NCBI RefSeq assembly: GCF_008974285.1
Contig: NZ_BKZV01000006.1
Coordinates: 124,001 to 188,000, forward strand
Source: Thermogemmatispora aurantia
GTDB lineage: Bacteria > Chloroflexota > Ktedonobacteria > Ktedonobacterales > Ktedonobacteraceae
Reading direction: 5' to 3'
Length of the DNA stretch: 64,000 bases
Shown here: positions 34,215 to 43,038 of the stretch, in pieces
Numbering within the stretch: position 1 is the stretch's first letter
How the letters are laid out: every line of letters begins with the position of its first letter
Position numbers and translations under genes: made by a program
The notes under the pieces: model-generated
What the model saw: only the letters and a program-made list of their open reading frames with translations
What the model was told of the DNA's origin: nothing
Databases searched by the model: none

Positions 34215-34254
34215 CAGGCATGATCAGGGGGCCTTGCCGTCTTGATCATGCCTG
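34215..34254. terminator. Bidirectional hairpin arsM / mutarotase
   Basis: CAGGCATGATCA (34215-34226) and TGATCATGCCTG (34243-34254): perfect 12-bp stem, overlapping the mutarotase stop codon. Confidence 0.6.
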
Positions 34255-35088
34255 TGCCTGGGCGTGCAACTGCAGCACAATTGAGGCTGTGGCCCCAGGC
34301 GCGATCTCCAAACGGTCGCCGGGCCGATTCAGCGCATCCTCACTACCGACCGTTGGCTCAAAGCAGACAAAGGCGTGGTCTGGGCGCGTCGGCAACTCCG
34401 TCCACACCTGCATATTATGCAAAGCATAGCGACCATCCTGGGGCAGCTCAGTGATCGTCAGCGTTCCCTGCTGAGGAAAAGTGATCGTCACCTCGCCGGC
34501 GAAAGGGTAGGGGGTATCCGGCGGCTGGTGCTCCCAGTCGATCGCCGCTGCCTCGAAGCCAGGCAGGCCCTGCACCTGCAAGCGCGGCTTATCGGCCTGA
34601 GCCACCGCCAAATACGGATGGAAACCCGGCGCGATCGGCATCATCTCAGCGCTGCGATTCGCCATCTCCAGCGTATAGGTCAGCCTGCCGGGCGTTACTG
34701 CCACCGTCACCGTAAAAGTAAACTCATAGGGATAGCAGGCGCGTGTCACCTCGCTACTCTGCAGCTGCAACTGGGCCTGATGCTCGTCTGCCGCCAGCAG
34801 GGTCCAGGGCAGCAGGCGACCGAAGCCATGGATTGGCAAGGTAGTCCCTTTCTCCACAAACAGGCCATTGCGCAGGCGCGAAAAATTCGGGATCATCAGT
34901 GGCAGGCCCCAGCGGCGCACATTGCCAGTGGTCAGGGGGCGATAGAGCACCTCCCAGTTTCCAACCTGGAAATGCGAAACCAGGCAGATCTCAGGGATCA
35001 CCCCCACCAGCGTCCCCTGATCGCGTAGCACCAGCTCGCGTTCTGTCGGAAAACGCAGAAAATCGGGGGGAAGCAGAGAAGAACTCAT
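34246..35088 (-). CDS. Aldose 1-epimerase / hexose mutarotase family
   Basis: 280 residues from ATG 35088, GGAGATG before the start (an earlier in-frame start 22 codons upstream is unlikely). Galactose-mutarotase-like fold: LYRPLTTGNVRRWGLPLMIPNF, LPIHGFGRLLPW, TRACYPYEFTFTVTVAV, PIAPGFHPYLAV, NMQVWTELPTRPDHAFVCFEPTV. The His of HGF and His of GFHPY plus Glu of EP fit the catalytic residues of the aldose-1-epimerase/D-hexose-6-phosphate epimerase family. Anomer interconversion of free or phosphorylated sugars is inferred. Confidence 0.85.
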   Translation of the reverse strand: MSSSLLPPDFLRFPTERELVLRDQGTLVGVIPEICLVSHFQVGNWEVLYRPLTTGNVRRWGLPLMIPNFSRLRNGLFVEKGTTLPIHGFGRLLPWTLLAADEHQAQLQLQSSEVTRACYPYEFTFTVTVAVTPGRLTYTLEMANRSAEMMPIAPGFHPYLAVAQADKPRLQVQGLPGFEAAAIDWEHQPPDTPYPFAGEVTITFPQQGTLTITELPQDGRYALHNMQVWTELPTRPDHAFVCFEPTVGSEDALNRPGDRLEIAPGATASIVLQLHAQAQA

Positions 35089-35217
35089 CAGCCAGACATC
35101 TCCAGAGAAAGAGTCTCTAGCCGCTATTGTAAAAAGCAACAGCGGCCAAAGCAAGCTCAGGCACAGTTGGCGTCGGAGGGTGGGAGAGCGAGGCGCTCCA
35201 CGCTCACTACCAATAAA

Positions 35218-35249
35218 GAGAGGCGGCGCCGTTGGGCGGGCCGCCTCTC
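35218..35249 (-). terminator. Terminator hairpin of permease
   Basis: GAGAGGCGGC (35218-35227) and GCCGCCTCTC (35240-35249) form a perfect 10-bp stem 60 bases past the leftward permease stop. Confidence 0.5.
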
Positions 35250-35308
35250 CGTCGCATTGCTAACGACAAACGGGAGACCTCTTCCAGAGAGAGGAGCTTA
35301 CTAGGAGC

Positions 35309-36733
35309 TTACTCGGCCTCCACGTAGACCTTGCTGCTCGCTTCCAGCACCTCTGGAGCGCGGAAGCGCAGCACCAGAGCGATGATGATCCCGAGCACCA
35401 GCCAGACCACTGCCAGGGGGAAGGCCCATGTCAACGGCGCCTCGTACTGCTGCGTTGCCTGGAACCAGAGCACGATCAGCAGCACCACCGTTGGGATCAG
35501 CGGCAGCACAATATGGCGGAGGACATTAAACTCACTGGGGTGCTCGCGCAGGTAAAAGACTGGCACCGCCACGCAGGTTGCCAGGTAGACCAGAATAATG
35601 GGCAGCACAATAATCGTACCGATCAGGGCGAACGCTGTCGCTGTCCCAAAAGCGAGACCGAGCGCCACCGTCAGCACAATGCCCACCACCATAGTGAACA
35701 CAATGGCCACATCGGGCGAAGCAAAGCGGTTCAGATGAGCCAGCACGCCTGGCAGAGCGCGCACACGACCCATAGCATAGAGCACGCGCGACACGGCGTT
35801 CACGCCGGCATTCGAGTTCGCCAGCGCGCTATTCAGAATCGCCAGGTTCACAATGAGGCTGAAGCCGCCCCAGACGCGCTGCGCCATCGTTCCCCAGGGG
35901 TTTGGATCGCTGGCATAAGCAGCGATCTTGGCCGGACCCCAGCCGACCACGGCAGCATAAGAGCAAAAGACGTAGAAAATACCGATCAGGAGAGCGGCTA
36001 ACACAATTGCCAGAGGCACAGTACGGCGTGGATTACGCGTTTCCTCTGCCAGAGGGGCTGAGGACTCATAACCGGCGAAAGCCAGCACCGTGAAAATCAT
36101 TCCTAGCAGCACGCCCTGCCAGCCGCCAAAGCCCGACTGTGCACTGGAAGCCGGATTGAAGGTTGCCAGCGTATTATTGTTCCCGGCAGTCACAATCAGC
36201 CACAGAGCCAGCAGCAAGAAGACCCCGATCTCGATGCAGCCCAGCACCACGCCCACATCAGCAGAGACCTTGATGCCGAAATAAGTCAGAGCGAAAATCA
36301 CCACTGCGAAGATGACAGCCCAGATTGCCCATCCATAGGGGCCCAGAGGCACGATCGAAGCGGCGACTGGTCCCAGAACCAGCAGCTGCAGAGGAACAAT
36401 CAACAGATAAGCCAGATCGAAGATCCAGCCGGTCACCCAGCCGGGCACAGCCCCGAGCGAGCGGCTGATATAAGTAAAGAAGCCGCCAGCGGAAGGCAAG
36501 TGGCGCGCCAGCTCCCCGATATTCAAAGCGATCAAGACGCTAACCACCAGCGTAATCGTCACCGCCAGGGGGAGAGCGGCTCCGGAGAAAGGCACCGCGG
36601 CACTCAAACTAAAAGAAACTGCGGAAGCCGGCGCCATTGTCGTAATCGACTGGAAGAGCACACCGGGCAAGCCGATCGTCCCGGATCGCAGGTTGCCCTG
36701 CTCCTCGGTTGGTGCGCTAGACTTAAGCGTCAT
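35309..36733 (-). CDS. APC family amino acid permease
   Basis: 474 residues from ATG 36733, AAAGGAGTGG upstream (an in-frame start 18 codons earlier is less likely). About 12 TM segments. TM1 motif GLPGVLFQSITTMAPASAVSFSLSA and GELARHLPSAGGFFTYISRSLG identify the AA-permease-2/APC branch (proline/GABA/polyamine type). Late ALANSNAGVNAVSRVLYAMGRVR is the TM8 region also seen in the 59650 permease. Substrate unknown. Single gene. Confidence 0.88.
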   Translation of the reverse strand: MTLKSSAPTEEQGNLRSGTIGLPGVLFQSITTMAPASAVSFSLSAAVPFSGAALPLAVTITLVVSVLIALNIGELARHLPSAGGFFTYISRSLGAVPGWVTGWIFDLAYLLIVPLQLLVLGPVAASIVPLGPYGWAIWAVIFAVVIFALTYFGIKVSADVGVVLGCIEIGVFLLLALWLIVTAGNNNTLATFNPASSAQSGFGGWQGVLLGMIFTVLAFAGYESSAPLAEETRNPRRTVPLAIVLAALLIGIFYVFCSYAAVVGWGPAKIAAYASDPNPWGTMAQRVWGGFSLIVNLAILNSALANSNAGVNAVSRVLYAMGRVRALPGVLAHLNRFASPDVAIVFTMVVGIVLTVALGLAFGTATAFALIGTIIVLPIILVYLATCVAVPVFYLREHPSEFNVLRHIVLPLIPTVVLLIVLWFQATQQYEAPLTWAFPLAVVWLVLGIIIALVLRFRAPEVLEASSKVYVEAE

Positions 36734-37006
36734 GGCGATCCACTCCTTTACAAACAACAAAATAACGGCAAATGAGCAGCGTGGCAATTCGCTGCTCGTG
36801 GCACAAGAGAGGCTGTGGCCCCACCGGGACGGGGCAGCAGCGTGGCAGGAATCAGAGGGCGCAGCGAGCGGACCTTGAGCCTGGTGCGTGGCAGATCGGG
36901 TTGATCCAGGCCGGGTTGAGTCGCGAAACTGCGCCTAGCCAGCGGCAAGAGCGAAGGAGACGACCGCTCCGGCACCCTGGAGCGGAAGCAAGCAAGCAAG
37001 GTCCGT

Positions 37007-38488
37007 TCACGCTTCGAAGCTCTGGTCCTGCCAGGCAGCCTGGCTAATAGCGAACATACTGGCGATGCCGCAGACCACCAAGCAAATCATAGTCAAGCCG
37101 CCCACAATGTACCACCACTGGCCATTGCTAATCTGTTGTGGGATCGGCGAGTACAATAATGTTACAATCATTGCCATTAAGCAGGCAAGAGGTGCGACGA
37201 TAATGCAGAGCCACAGCACCGGGAGTGGCACCACCAGCAGGCGCAGGAGGCGCTCACGCTGGCGGAAATAGAAGACCGCCAGGTCGACGAAGATAAAGAT
37301 CGACGAGAAAGCCCAGACCAGAGTCAACACCGAGAGCGTCACCGTAAAGACCACTGTAGCCAGGTCGGTGGGCTGCCCTAGAGGCAGGAGATAAGGCAGC
37401 AGGAAAATCAACGCGGCGCACAGGCAAGCCACCACCGTCTGGAAGACGATGGCATTCGCGGGCTGGCGATTGCGGTTCAAACGGCTCAGCCCCAGCGGCA
37501 AGAAGCGGTCGATACTGGCCACCATCAGCAGGCGGGCAAAGGCCACATTCAAAAGGGTAGCGAAGATTGGGAAATAGGCAATGACACAGACCGCGGCCAC
37601 ATTCCCCAGGAACTTCCCAAAGACGTGATCGATGACGCTGATCACCGCAAAAGGCCCCTGGCTGGCGGCATCGGGACCGAGGACGACCAGGAGAGCGAAG
37701 GTGATCACCAGATAGCTGAGAATCACAAAGAACGCTCCCCAGGAGACATGACGGGAGGCGATACGATCGCTGGCCATTTCGCCGCCAAGAATCATCGAGA
37801 CATCGGCGCCGAGGTAAGCCAGCACCACGCTCCCGTAGAGCACGAAGTTGGAGGGATCGATGCCCCAGGAATGGAGATCGTTGAAGGGCGTCGCCGTACG
37901 ATGACCAGTTGCCAACCAGATCAGGGCTGCGCCACCGAGTAAGACCACCACTGCGTAGGTCAAAAGCGTAATCACATTGATCACCAGGCGCAGGGTGCTC
38001 ATCGGCTGCAGTGCCAGCACGGTGGAGATGATCAGCAAGGCGATACAGAGTAAGCCCTGCTGCCAGGGCTGCGTCAGCCAGGAGGAATTAAGGCCCTGAA
38101 TGAAGGCGATGCCGATGCTCAGGCTGGCAACCATTGCCAGCAGACCTGGCATCCAGAAAATCAAGCTAGCGAAGAAGCCCCAGAAATTCCCCAGAGCGCG
38201 ATGAGTCCAGACATAGGTAGAGCCTTCGTAGGGGTAGAGAACACCCAGTTGGGCAACACCGATCACGCAAGGGATAAAAAAGACCACGGCTCCCAGCAGC
38301 CAGTAAGTAAAGGCGGCAGGTCCCGCTCCTATTGTACTTACTGGATTATTGATGAAGAGCATGATCATCATGAAGATCATCATCATGTCGAACATGCCGA
38401 GAGCCTGGGGCATTGTTCGTAGAACATAACTTTGGGAGGGGAGGTCGCCCTTTTGCCGATCCAGACGCTGCAAAGCTTCTAAAGCCAT
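37007..38488 (-). CDS. APC family permease, paralogue of 7644-9134
   Basis: 493 residues from ATG 38488, AGGAG upstream. It shares start (LPSQSYVLRTMPQALGMFD), topology and C-terminal features (AISQAAWQDQSFEA) with the permease at 7644-9134: GSTYVWTHRALGNFWGF here versus GSLYNWTHHALGRYWSF there. The two are a clear duplicate pair set apart from the other two APC permeases in the window. Met-rich TM1 (MMMIFMMIMLF) is unusual. Substrate unknown. Confidence 0.88.
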   Translation of the reverse strand: MALEALQRLDRQKGDLPSQSYVLRTMPQALGMFDMMMIFMMIMLFINNPVSTIGAGPAAFTYWLLGAVVFFIPCVIGVAQLGVLYPYEGSTYVWTHRALGNFWGFFASLIFWMPGLLAMVASLSIGIAFIQGLNSSWLTQPWQQGLLCIALLIISTVLALQPMSTLRLVINVITLLTYAVVVLLGGAALIWLATGHRTATPFNDLHSWGIDPSNFVLYGSVVLAYLGADVSMILGGEMASDRIASRHVSWGAFFVILSYLVITFALLVVLGPDAASQGPFAVISVIDHVFGKFLGNVAAVCVIAYFPIFATLLNVAFARLLMVASIDRFLPLGLSRLNRNRQPANAIVFQTVVACLCAALIFLLPYLLPLGQPTDLATVVFTVTLSVLTLVWAFSSIFIFVDLAVFYFRQRERLLRLLVVPLPVLWLCIIVAPLACLMAMIVTLLYSPIPQQISNGQWWYIVGGLTMICLVVCGIASMFAISQAAWQDQSFEA

Positions 38489-39117
38489 TGTGATGAACTC
38501 CTGAAGGTTCAGATCGTCCAGAGCCAGGGCCAGAGCCGGAACAGCGGCACTGGATGGTCATCCGGGTACCGGCGAACTGAAGAGATCGCGGCGGTCAGCG
38601 CAGCGCTGGCTGACTAGTCGTCTCCTTGACCTTGGCCGAGGCAGCAGGAACAATGACCATGCCGAATAGCAAGAGTGATCTCTGCAGTGAAAGAACTCCT
38701 GGCCTGCTGATAGAAGTTGCGAGTCGCTTTCCCTATCCTGGACGCACGGATAGGAAAACGTGGAGAATATATCAGTATAATAGATGAGCTGAGAGCTGGC
38801 GTCTAGCCTCTAATGTATAGATAGGAATGAAGTAATATTTGCCTCAATCAAAGGTACCTCTCAAGCGGCAAGTCGAGGGCGGGGGTGCGCGCTATCGCCT
38901 GAACTAAAGAGAAACGCCGGCTGGCAAAGAGAGGCAAAGAAGCTGCTCCTATTGCGTTTTGTTGCTCTGGCGTTTATACTGTAACCTGATAGCGTCAGAA
39001 GGTGGTTCTTTGTAACAGATGGCCCGTTCGACTGCGGGCGGCCACCCCGAAGGGGATAGTGGGGCAAAAAGAAGTAAAAGAGTAGCAACGGGAAAAGAAG
39101 TAAAAATTCCTGCTTGA
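38489..39117. other. Divergent intergenic region permease / minC
   Basis: 629 bases. A TATAAT at 38776-38781 in AT-rich sequence is the likely core promoter zone; the minus-strand reading also offers TATACT. No -35 is convincing. I see no RNA gene or inverted repeat of note. Confidence 0.4.
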
Positions 39118-40050
39118 ATGAAGAAAGAAGAAGCTGATACAAGAAAAGCGGCGAACGAAGTGAGTGCGCAGGGTTCTGCCGAGCGGGCGACGTCGAGTGC
39201 GCGCGACCGGCTGAAGAGGGCGGGCGAGGCTTCGTCGTGGTTCGTAGCGGGTGAGGTGGAGCGGAAGGAGGAGAGGCCGTCTGCGCAGGGGCAGATTGCG
39301 ATCAAGGGGACGCGCCACGGTCTGCTCTTAACGCTGGAGCCGGAGACGCCCTTTAGTGAACTGCTGCAGGCTCTGGCCGAACGGCTGGCCGAGGCCCCTG
39401 ATTTTTTTCGTGGGGCCACGCTGACGGTTGATACCCGGCAGCGGATGCTCCAGGCTGGCGAGCGGGTTCAGCTCGAAAATTTGCTGGCGCATTATCGGAT
39501 GTCGATTGCTTCACTGGAGCAGGTTGCCGGCATGCGCCGGGGTGGTCTGGGCGAGGGGGCCAGGCTGGGACTGGGTGTGAACGGAGGGCCTGCCTATACT
39601 GCTACCGGGCCATATGCGTCATACTCTCCCTATGAGAGGACAGGAGCAGGGGCTGTGACTGTGGACCTGGGGCTGACGACGGGTCAACGTGATCCGCGTG
39701 AGTCAGATGATACGCTCTTTTTGCGTCGGACAGTGCGTTCCGGCCAGGCGATTCACCACCACAGCAATATTGTGGTCCTGGGCGATGTCAATCCTGGAGC
39801 GGAGGTGGTGGCGGGGGGTGATGTGATCGTCTGGGGGGTCTTGCGCGGTATGGTCCATGCCGGCTATCCCGATAATGAGCAGGCACTGGTCTGTGCGCTT
39901 CTCCTGGCGCCGGTCCAGCTGCGCATCGCCCATTTGCTCTCTCGCCCGCCCGAGGGACTGGAGGTGCAGCCGCGTCCCGAGGTGGCCTCGATCCGCCAGG
40001 GGCAGATTGTGGTCGAAACCTGGCTCAACGGTCGCCCGCCGCGTAAGTAG
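39118..40050 (+). CDS. minC: Septum site-determining protein MinC
   Basis: 310 residues from ATG 39118; no clear ribosome-binding site precedes it. Residues 1-55 are a charged, disordered leader. Residues 57-135 look like MinC_N (TRHGLLLTLEPETPFSELLQ, FFRGATLTVDTRQRML). Residues 135-195 are a Gly/Ala/Tyr linker. Residues 195-305 are MinC_C beta-helix: RSGQAIHHHSNIVVLGDVNPGAEVVAGGDVIVWGVLRG is diagnostic. MinC inhibits FtsZ polymerisation away from midcell and is recruited by MinD. The minD gene follows after 416 bases, so it may have its own promoter. Confidence 0.93.
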   Translation: MKKEEADTRKAANEVSAQGSAERATSSARDRLKRAGEASSWFVAGEVERKEERPSAQGQIAIKGTRHGLLLTLEPETPFSELLQALAERLAEAPDFFRGATLTVDTRQRMLQAGERVQLENLLAHYRMSIASLEQVAGMRRGGLGEGARLGLGVNGGPAYTATGPYASYSPYERTGAGAVTVDLGLTTGQRDPRESDDTLFLRRTVRSGQAIHHHSNIVVLGDVNPGAEVVAGGDVIVWGVLRGMVHAGYPDNEQALVCALLLAPVQLRIAHLLSRPPEGLEVQPRPEVASIRQGQIVVETWLNGRPPRK

Positions 40051-40466
40051 AGAGAGAAGACAGGCAGGGCGGGCCTTGCCGTTCGCTGGTGCAGTTCCAT
40101 CCGCGGTTGCATCGCTGCTCTGGCCACCTGGTCAGACTGCGCTCGCTCTCACTCGCCAGCCAGTCTCTCTGCCACGCTGCTGATTGGTTGCGCTGAAACT
40201 GATCGGAGCGGCTGGTGATGAGGCGTCTCCCTGGGCCGGCTGGAATCCGTGGTGAGATTAGAAGAGGCCCAACGGTGGCTAACAGAACAAGTTGAGCGAG
40301 ACGAGTCGGAATCGCTGCTTGCTACTCTGGCTAGCTTGTTTGCCGCTTGAATCTCTGGCTGGCTGTTGACTGAGGTGAGTGGCCGACTGGCGACTGATCG
40401 ATGCTGTAATATTTTGCTAGGTGTGCGAAAAGAACGGTGTTTTCCGAATCGACAGGGAGCATGCGC
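40051..40466. other. Intergenic region minC-minD
   Basis: 416 bases, longer than expected inside an operon. No gene, repeat or convincing promoter box; the stretch at 40395-40440 is AT-richer. Confidence 0.4.
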
Positions 40467-41303
40467 ATGGATAGCCGGGTGATCACGATTACTTCGGGAA
40501 AGGGCGGCGTTGGCAAGACAACAACAACGGCGAACCTGGGAACAGCCCTGGCTATGCAGGGTAAGAAGGTGGTGGTAGTAGACTCGGATATCGGGCTACG
40601 CAATCTCGATGCTGTGTTGGGACTGGAGAACCGCATCGTCTACGATCTGGTCGATGTGGTCGAGGGTCAGTGTCGCCTGCGCCAGGCGCTGATTAAAGAT
40701 AAGCGTTTGCCCGAACTCTATCTATTGCCCGCTGCTCAGACACGTGATAAAAACGCCATTAACAGTGTCCAGATGGTGCAGCTCTGCCAGCAGCTGCGCC
40801 AGGAGTTCGAGTTTGTGCTCATCGATTCGCCCGCGGGGATTGAGCAGGGCTTTCGTAATGCGATCGTGGGCGCCGACGAGATTATCATTGTGACTAACCC
40901 CGAGATGGCCTCGGTGCGCGATGCCGATCGCATCATCGGGCTGGTCGAGGCAGCGGGCAAGCCGGAGCCGCGTTTGATTCTCAACCGCCTGCGCCCGGAT
41001 ATGGTGAGACGCGGTGATATGATGGATGTGGCGGATGTGTTGGAGGTGCTTGGGATCGATCTGCTGGGTATTGTTCCCGAAGATGAGTTGATTATTGTGG
41101 CCACCAATAAGGGCGAGCCGGTGGTCTACGATAAGCGCTCGCGTGCCGGTCAGGCATTTATGAATGCTGCGCTGCGCATTCTGGGTGAGGAGATCCCTCT
41201 TGAGGAGCTGATGGAGGCGCCAACGCTGATGGAGCGTTTGCGCCGCCTGGTGGGCTTTGGCCCCGCTGTCATTGGGAAGCGCACACGGTCCTGGCCGTCC
41301 TGA
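40467..41303 (+). CDS. minD: Septum site-determining ATPase MinD
   Basis: 278 residues from ATG 40467; AGGGAG at 40454-40459 is correctly spaced for it rather than for ATG 40461. Deviant Walker A KGGVGKTTTTANLG, switch I SDIGLRNLDAVLGLE, switch II DSPAGIEQG and TNPEMASVRDADRIIG. The C terminus LMERLRRLVGFGPAVIGKR is amphipathic like the membrane-targeting helix. MinD cycles between membrane-bound ATP dimer and cytosolic monomer and recruits MinC; MinE stimulates its ATPase. Start of a minD-minE pair. Confidence 0.96.
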   Translation: MDSRVITITSGKGGVGKTTTTANLGTALAMQGKKVVVVDSDIGLRNLDAVLGLENRIVYDLVDVVEGQCRLRQALIKDKRLPELYLLPAAQTRDKNAINSVQMVQLCQQLRQEFEFVLIDSPAGIEQGFRNAIVGADEIIIVTNPEMASVRDADRIIGLVEAAGKPEPRLILNRLRPDMVRRGDMMDVADVLEVLGIDLLGIVPEDELIIVATNKGEPVVYDKRSRAGQAFMNAALRILGEEIPLEELMEAPTLMERLRRLVGFGPAVIGKRTRSWPS

Positions 41304-41321
41304 TCAAGGAGGCGATGGTGC

Positions 41322-41672
41322 ATGAGTATGCTTGATTTTATGGCCAGTCGCAAGCGGCCCAGGCCCGGCGAGCTGGCGAAGGAACGCCTGAAGGTGGTCC
41401 TGGTCCAGGACCGGGTGAAGGTCAACCCGGAGCTGCTGGAGCAGATCAAAGCCGATCTGCTGCGGGTGATCTCCGAACGCCTGGAGGTCGATGAGCAGCA
41501 TGTGGAAATTACGATGACCCGTGAAGACCGTTGGGATAAGCTGCAGGCCGCTGTCCCAATCAAGCGTCAGAAGATTACGTTTGAGTGGGACCCACCCTAC
41601 TATGGGCCGTCTGCCGAGGGGCTGCAGGGGCCGCTCCAGGTGGAGGTTGAGCGCGAAGAGCCATCGTCATAG
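41322..41672 (+). CDS. minE: Cell division topological specificity factor MinE
   Basis: 116 residues, ATG 41322, 18 bases after minD with AAGGAGG. The N-terminal half has the MinD-interacting stretch ELAKERLKVVLVQDR; the following NPELLEQIKADLLRVISERLEVDEQHVEITM is the topological domain. The C-terminal 40 residues (FEWDPPYYGPSAEGLQGPL) are an extension beyond the usual 85-90 residues. MinE drives Min oscillation. Confidence 0.93.
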   Translation: MSMLDFMASRKRPRPGELAKERLKVVLVQDRVKVNPELLEQIKADLLRVISERLEVDEQHVEITMTREDRWDKLQAAVPIKRQKITFEWDPPYYGPSAEGLQGPLQVEVEREEPSS

Positions 41673-41732
41673 CAGGTAATGCAAGAGCGATGGAGATCGT
41701 CACCTGCTCCGGCAGAGAGAGGGCGAAAACTG

Positions 41733-41767
41733 CGCCGGCATTTCTTTCTCGCTTGAGATTGCCGGCG
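41733..41767 (+). terminator. Hairpin after minDE
   Basis: CGCCGGCA (41733-41740) and TGCCGGCG (41760-41767) form a perfect 8-bp stem with 19-base loop, 60 bases past the minE stop. No U tract. Confidence 0.4.
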
Positions 41768-42124
41768 TTGGTGCTCTCTGGAGTGTTCAGGGCTGGCGCT
41801 CCTTCCTGGTGTCCACCGCTCTGCTGGCAGGGCATGGGCAGGGAACCTGCTGTCCTCTCCCGGCCCCGCTCCAGTTGCGCGTTTGGCTGCTATGAGTGGC
41901 CATCATTTGCCCCAGCTGATCACACTTGTCAGGCCCTGGTCTGCTCTTCTGAATGCCTTCCTCTCCTATTTCTCCGGCTTCTTCTGCTCTTTGTCTCCCT
42001 GCTTGTCTGTCGACCGCCCCGCCGCCCCGCCGCGCTGACCCCTGTCCGGTTGCCTTGCGTGCTGGCTTAGCGATGATGCCTTTCCATACGATATTTTTGC
42101 AAAATATAATAGATCTATTGAAAA

Positions 42125-42161
42125 GTTAAGAAATCTGCAATACACACTTTTGTTTCTTAAC
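42125..42161. repeat. AT-rich inverted repeat
   Basis: GTTAAGAAA (42125-42133) and TTTCTTAAC (42153-42161) pair perfectly, lying between two TATAAT boxes just upstream of the structured region. May be an operator for a dimeric regulator. Confidence 0.5.
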
Positions 42162-42204
42162 TCAAATTTCATAGCATCGTAACCGTTGAAGAAGCATAAA
42201 GAGG

Positions 42205-42210
42205 TATAAT
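42205..42210 (+). promoter_or_regulatory. Candidate -10 box of structured RNA
   Basis: TATAAT at 42205-42210; no good -35 at 17 bases (ACCGTT/TTGAAG are near, wrongly spaced). Transcription would start near 42217. Confidence 0.4.
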
Positions 42211-42216
42211 AAAAGC

Positions 42217-43030
42217 GTGATCTCAGATCGGGGCTTGTTTGAAGCTGAAGAAGCGGGGGTGGTATGAGAGAAGGAGCGTGCTCCTTCTGATCGACTACGG
42301 TGCAGGAGCACGCACGAGCGTGTTCCTGTCGCGGTAGTGAAGTGCCAATGCGCGGGCACGAGCAGACGCGGAGAGGTCTGGATGTGGAGTGTGCGCGGGT
42401 AGGAGCTGGCTTTCGCTGCGGCCAGCGCCTGGAAGCGTGTCATGTTCTGGCCTCTCGGTGGTGGCGCGTCGTAGGCGGTGCGTGGAGGTACGGGCACGTT
42501 GTCCACTGCGCGAACCGAAGCGCACTGCTGCGGCGCTGCTATATACGGTGCCGCCGGGCTGCAGCTAAGGCGCGGACGGTGCGGGACAGTATGGTCCGAC
42601 TCGGGGCGGGTTGCCTCCGCCTGCCGGATGCGTGCATGCAAAGGCAGGCAGGCCGGCAGGAGGTAGCTATGTGGTGGTGGGGTGACGATGCCGCCCGCCT
42701 CGGGAAGGGCCAACTGAAGGCCGCCCGTGAGGGGGTCTCCCGCGATGGTGGGGGTGTTGTTCGTTGGTTGTGGTGTACGATTCTCGTAGCGGACTCGTAC
42801 GATGGACTACCGTCCGGCCAGTATCTCCTTCTGGTACCCGGCGTATCATTGTATATAGCAAGGGATGATGTGTGGTGTGGTGCGTGCCTCTGTCTCCATA
42901 CGTGTCCCTCGCGGAGGCACTGGGGTGTCACCGGCTTCCTGCCGGCACTTCAGTATCGCGACAGGAAGGATCAGCTGGCTGTCATCTCTCTGGGGGACTG
43001 GGTGGTGGCCCTGTTCTTTACACAGGGGTG
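42217..43030 (+). ncRNA. Candidate large structured RNA / long structured 5' leader
   Basis: About 800 bases with no protein-like translation in any frame (open frames here are rich in Cys, Trp, Arg and lack domains), but full of perfect stems: AGAAGGAG/CTCCTTCT with tetraloop CGTG (42269-42288); CAGGAGCACGC/GCGTGTTCCTG with loop ACGA (42303-42328) inside CTAC/GTAG; GCTGGC/GCCAGC (42405-42426); TGCGC/GCGCA (42507-42524); GCGGCGC/GTGCCGC (42530-42554); CCTGCCGG/CCGGCAGG (42620-42660); GTACGA/TCGTAC (42775-42800); ATCAT/ATGAT (42845-42869); GTGCCTC/GAGGCAC (42884-42920); CCGGC-TTCCT-GCCGG (42931-42945); CCCTGT/ACAGGG (43009-43027). No RNase P, tmRNA, SRP or intron consensus was recognised. Exact ends and strand are inferred from the TATAAT box and the downstream gene. 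Confidence 0.5.
43009..43027 (+). promoter_or_regulatory. Hairpin over ribosome-binding site
   Basis: CCCTGT (43009-43014) pairs with ACAGGG (43022-43027) around TCTTTAC. The right arm overlaps the AGGGG that precedes ATG 43039, so folding would block translation. Confidence 0.5.
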
Positions 43031-43038
43031 GATGTGTG

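Larger units (their letters stand above)
41673..42204. other. Intergenic region after minE
   Basis: 532 bases. Contains the hairpin at 41733-41767, then sequence without credible genes, and an AT-rich section (42075-42204) with a long inverted repeat at 42125-42161 and two TATAAT boxes (42105-42110, 42205-42210). Confidence 0.45.

Noticed and set aside
38861..39419. Leftward open frames before minC
   Set aside because: They lie over the minC start and its upstream region; composition not protein-like.
42217..43030. RNase P RNA, tmRNA, group I or group II intron
   Set aside because: No GAGGAAAGTCC-type, domain V or other core consensus could be found.
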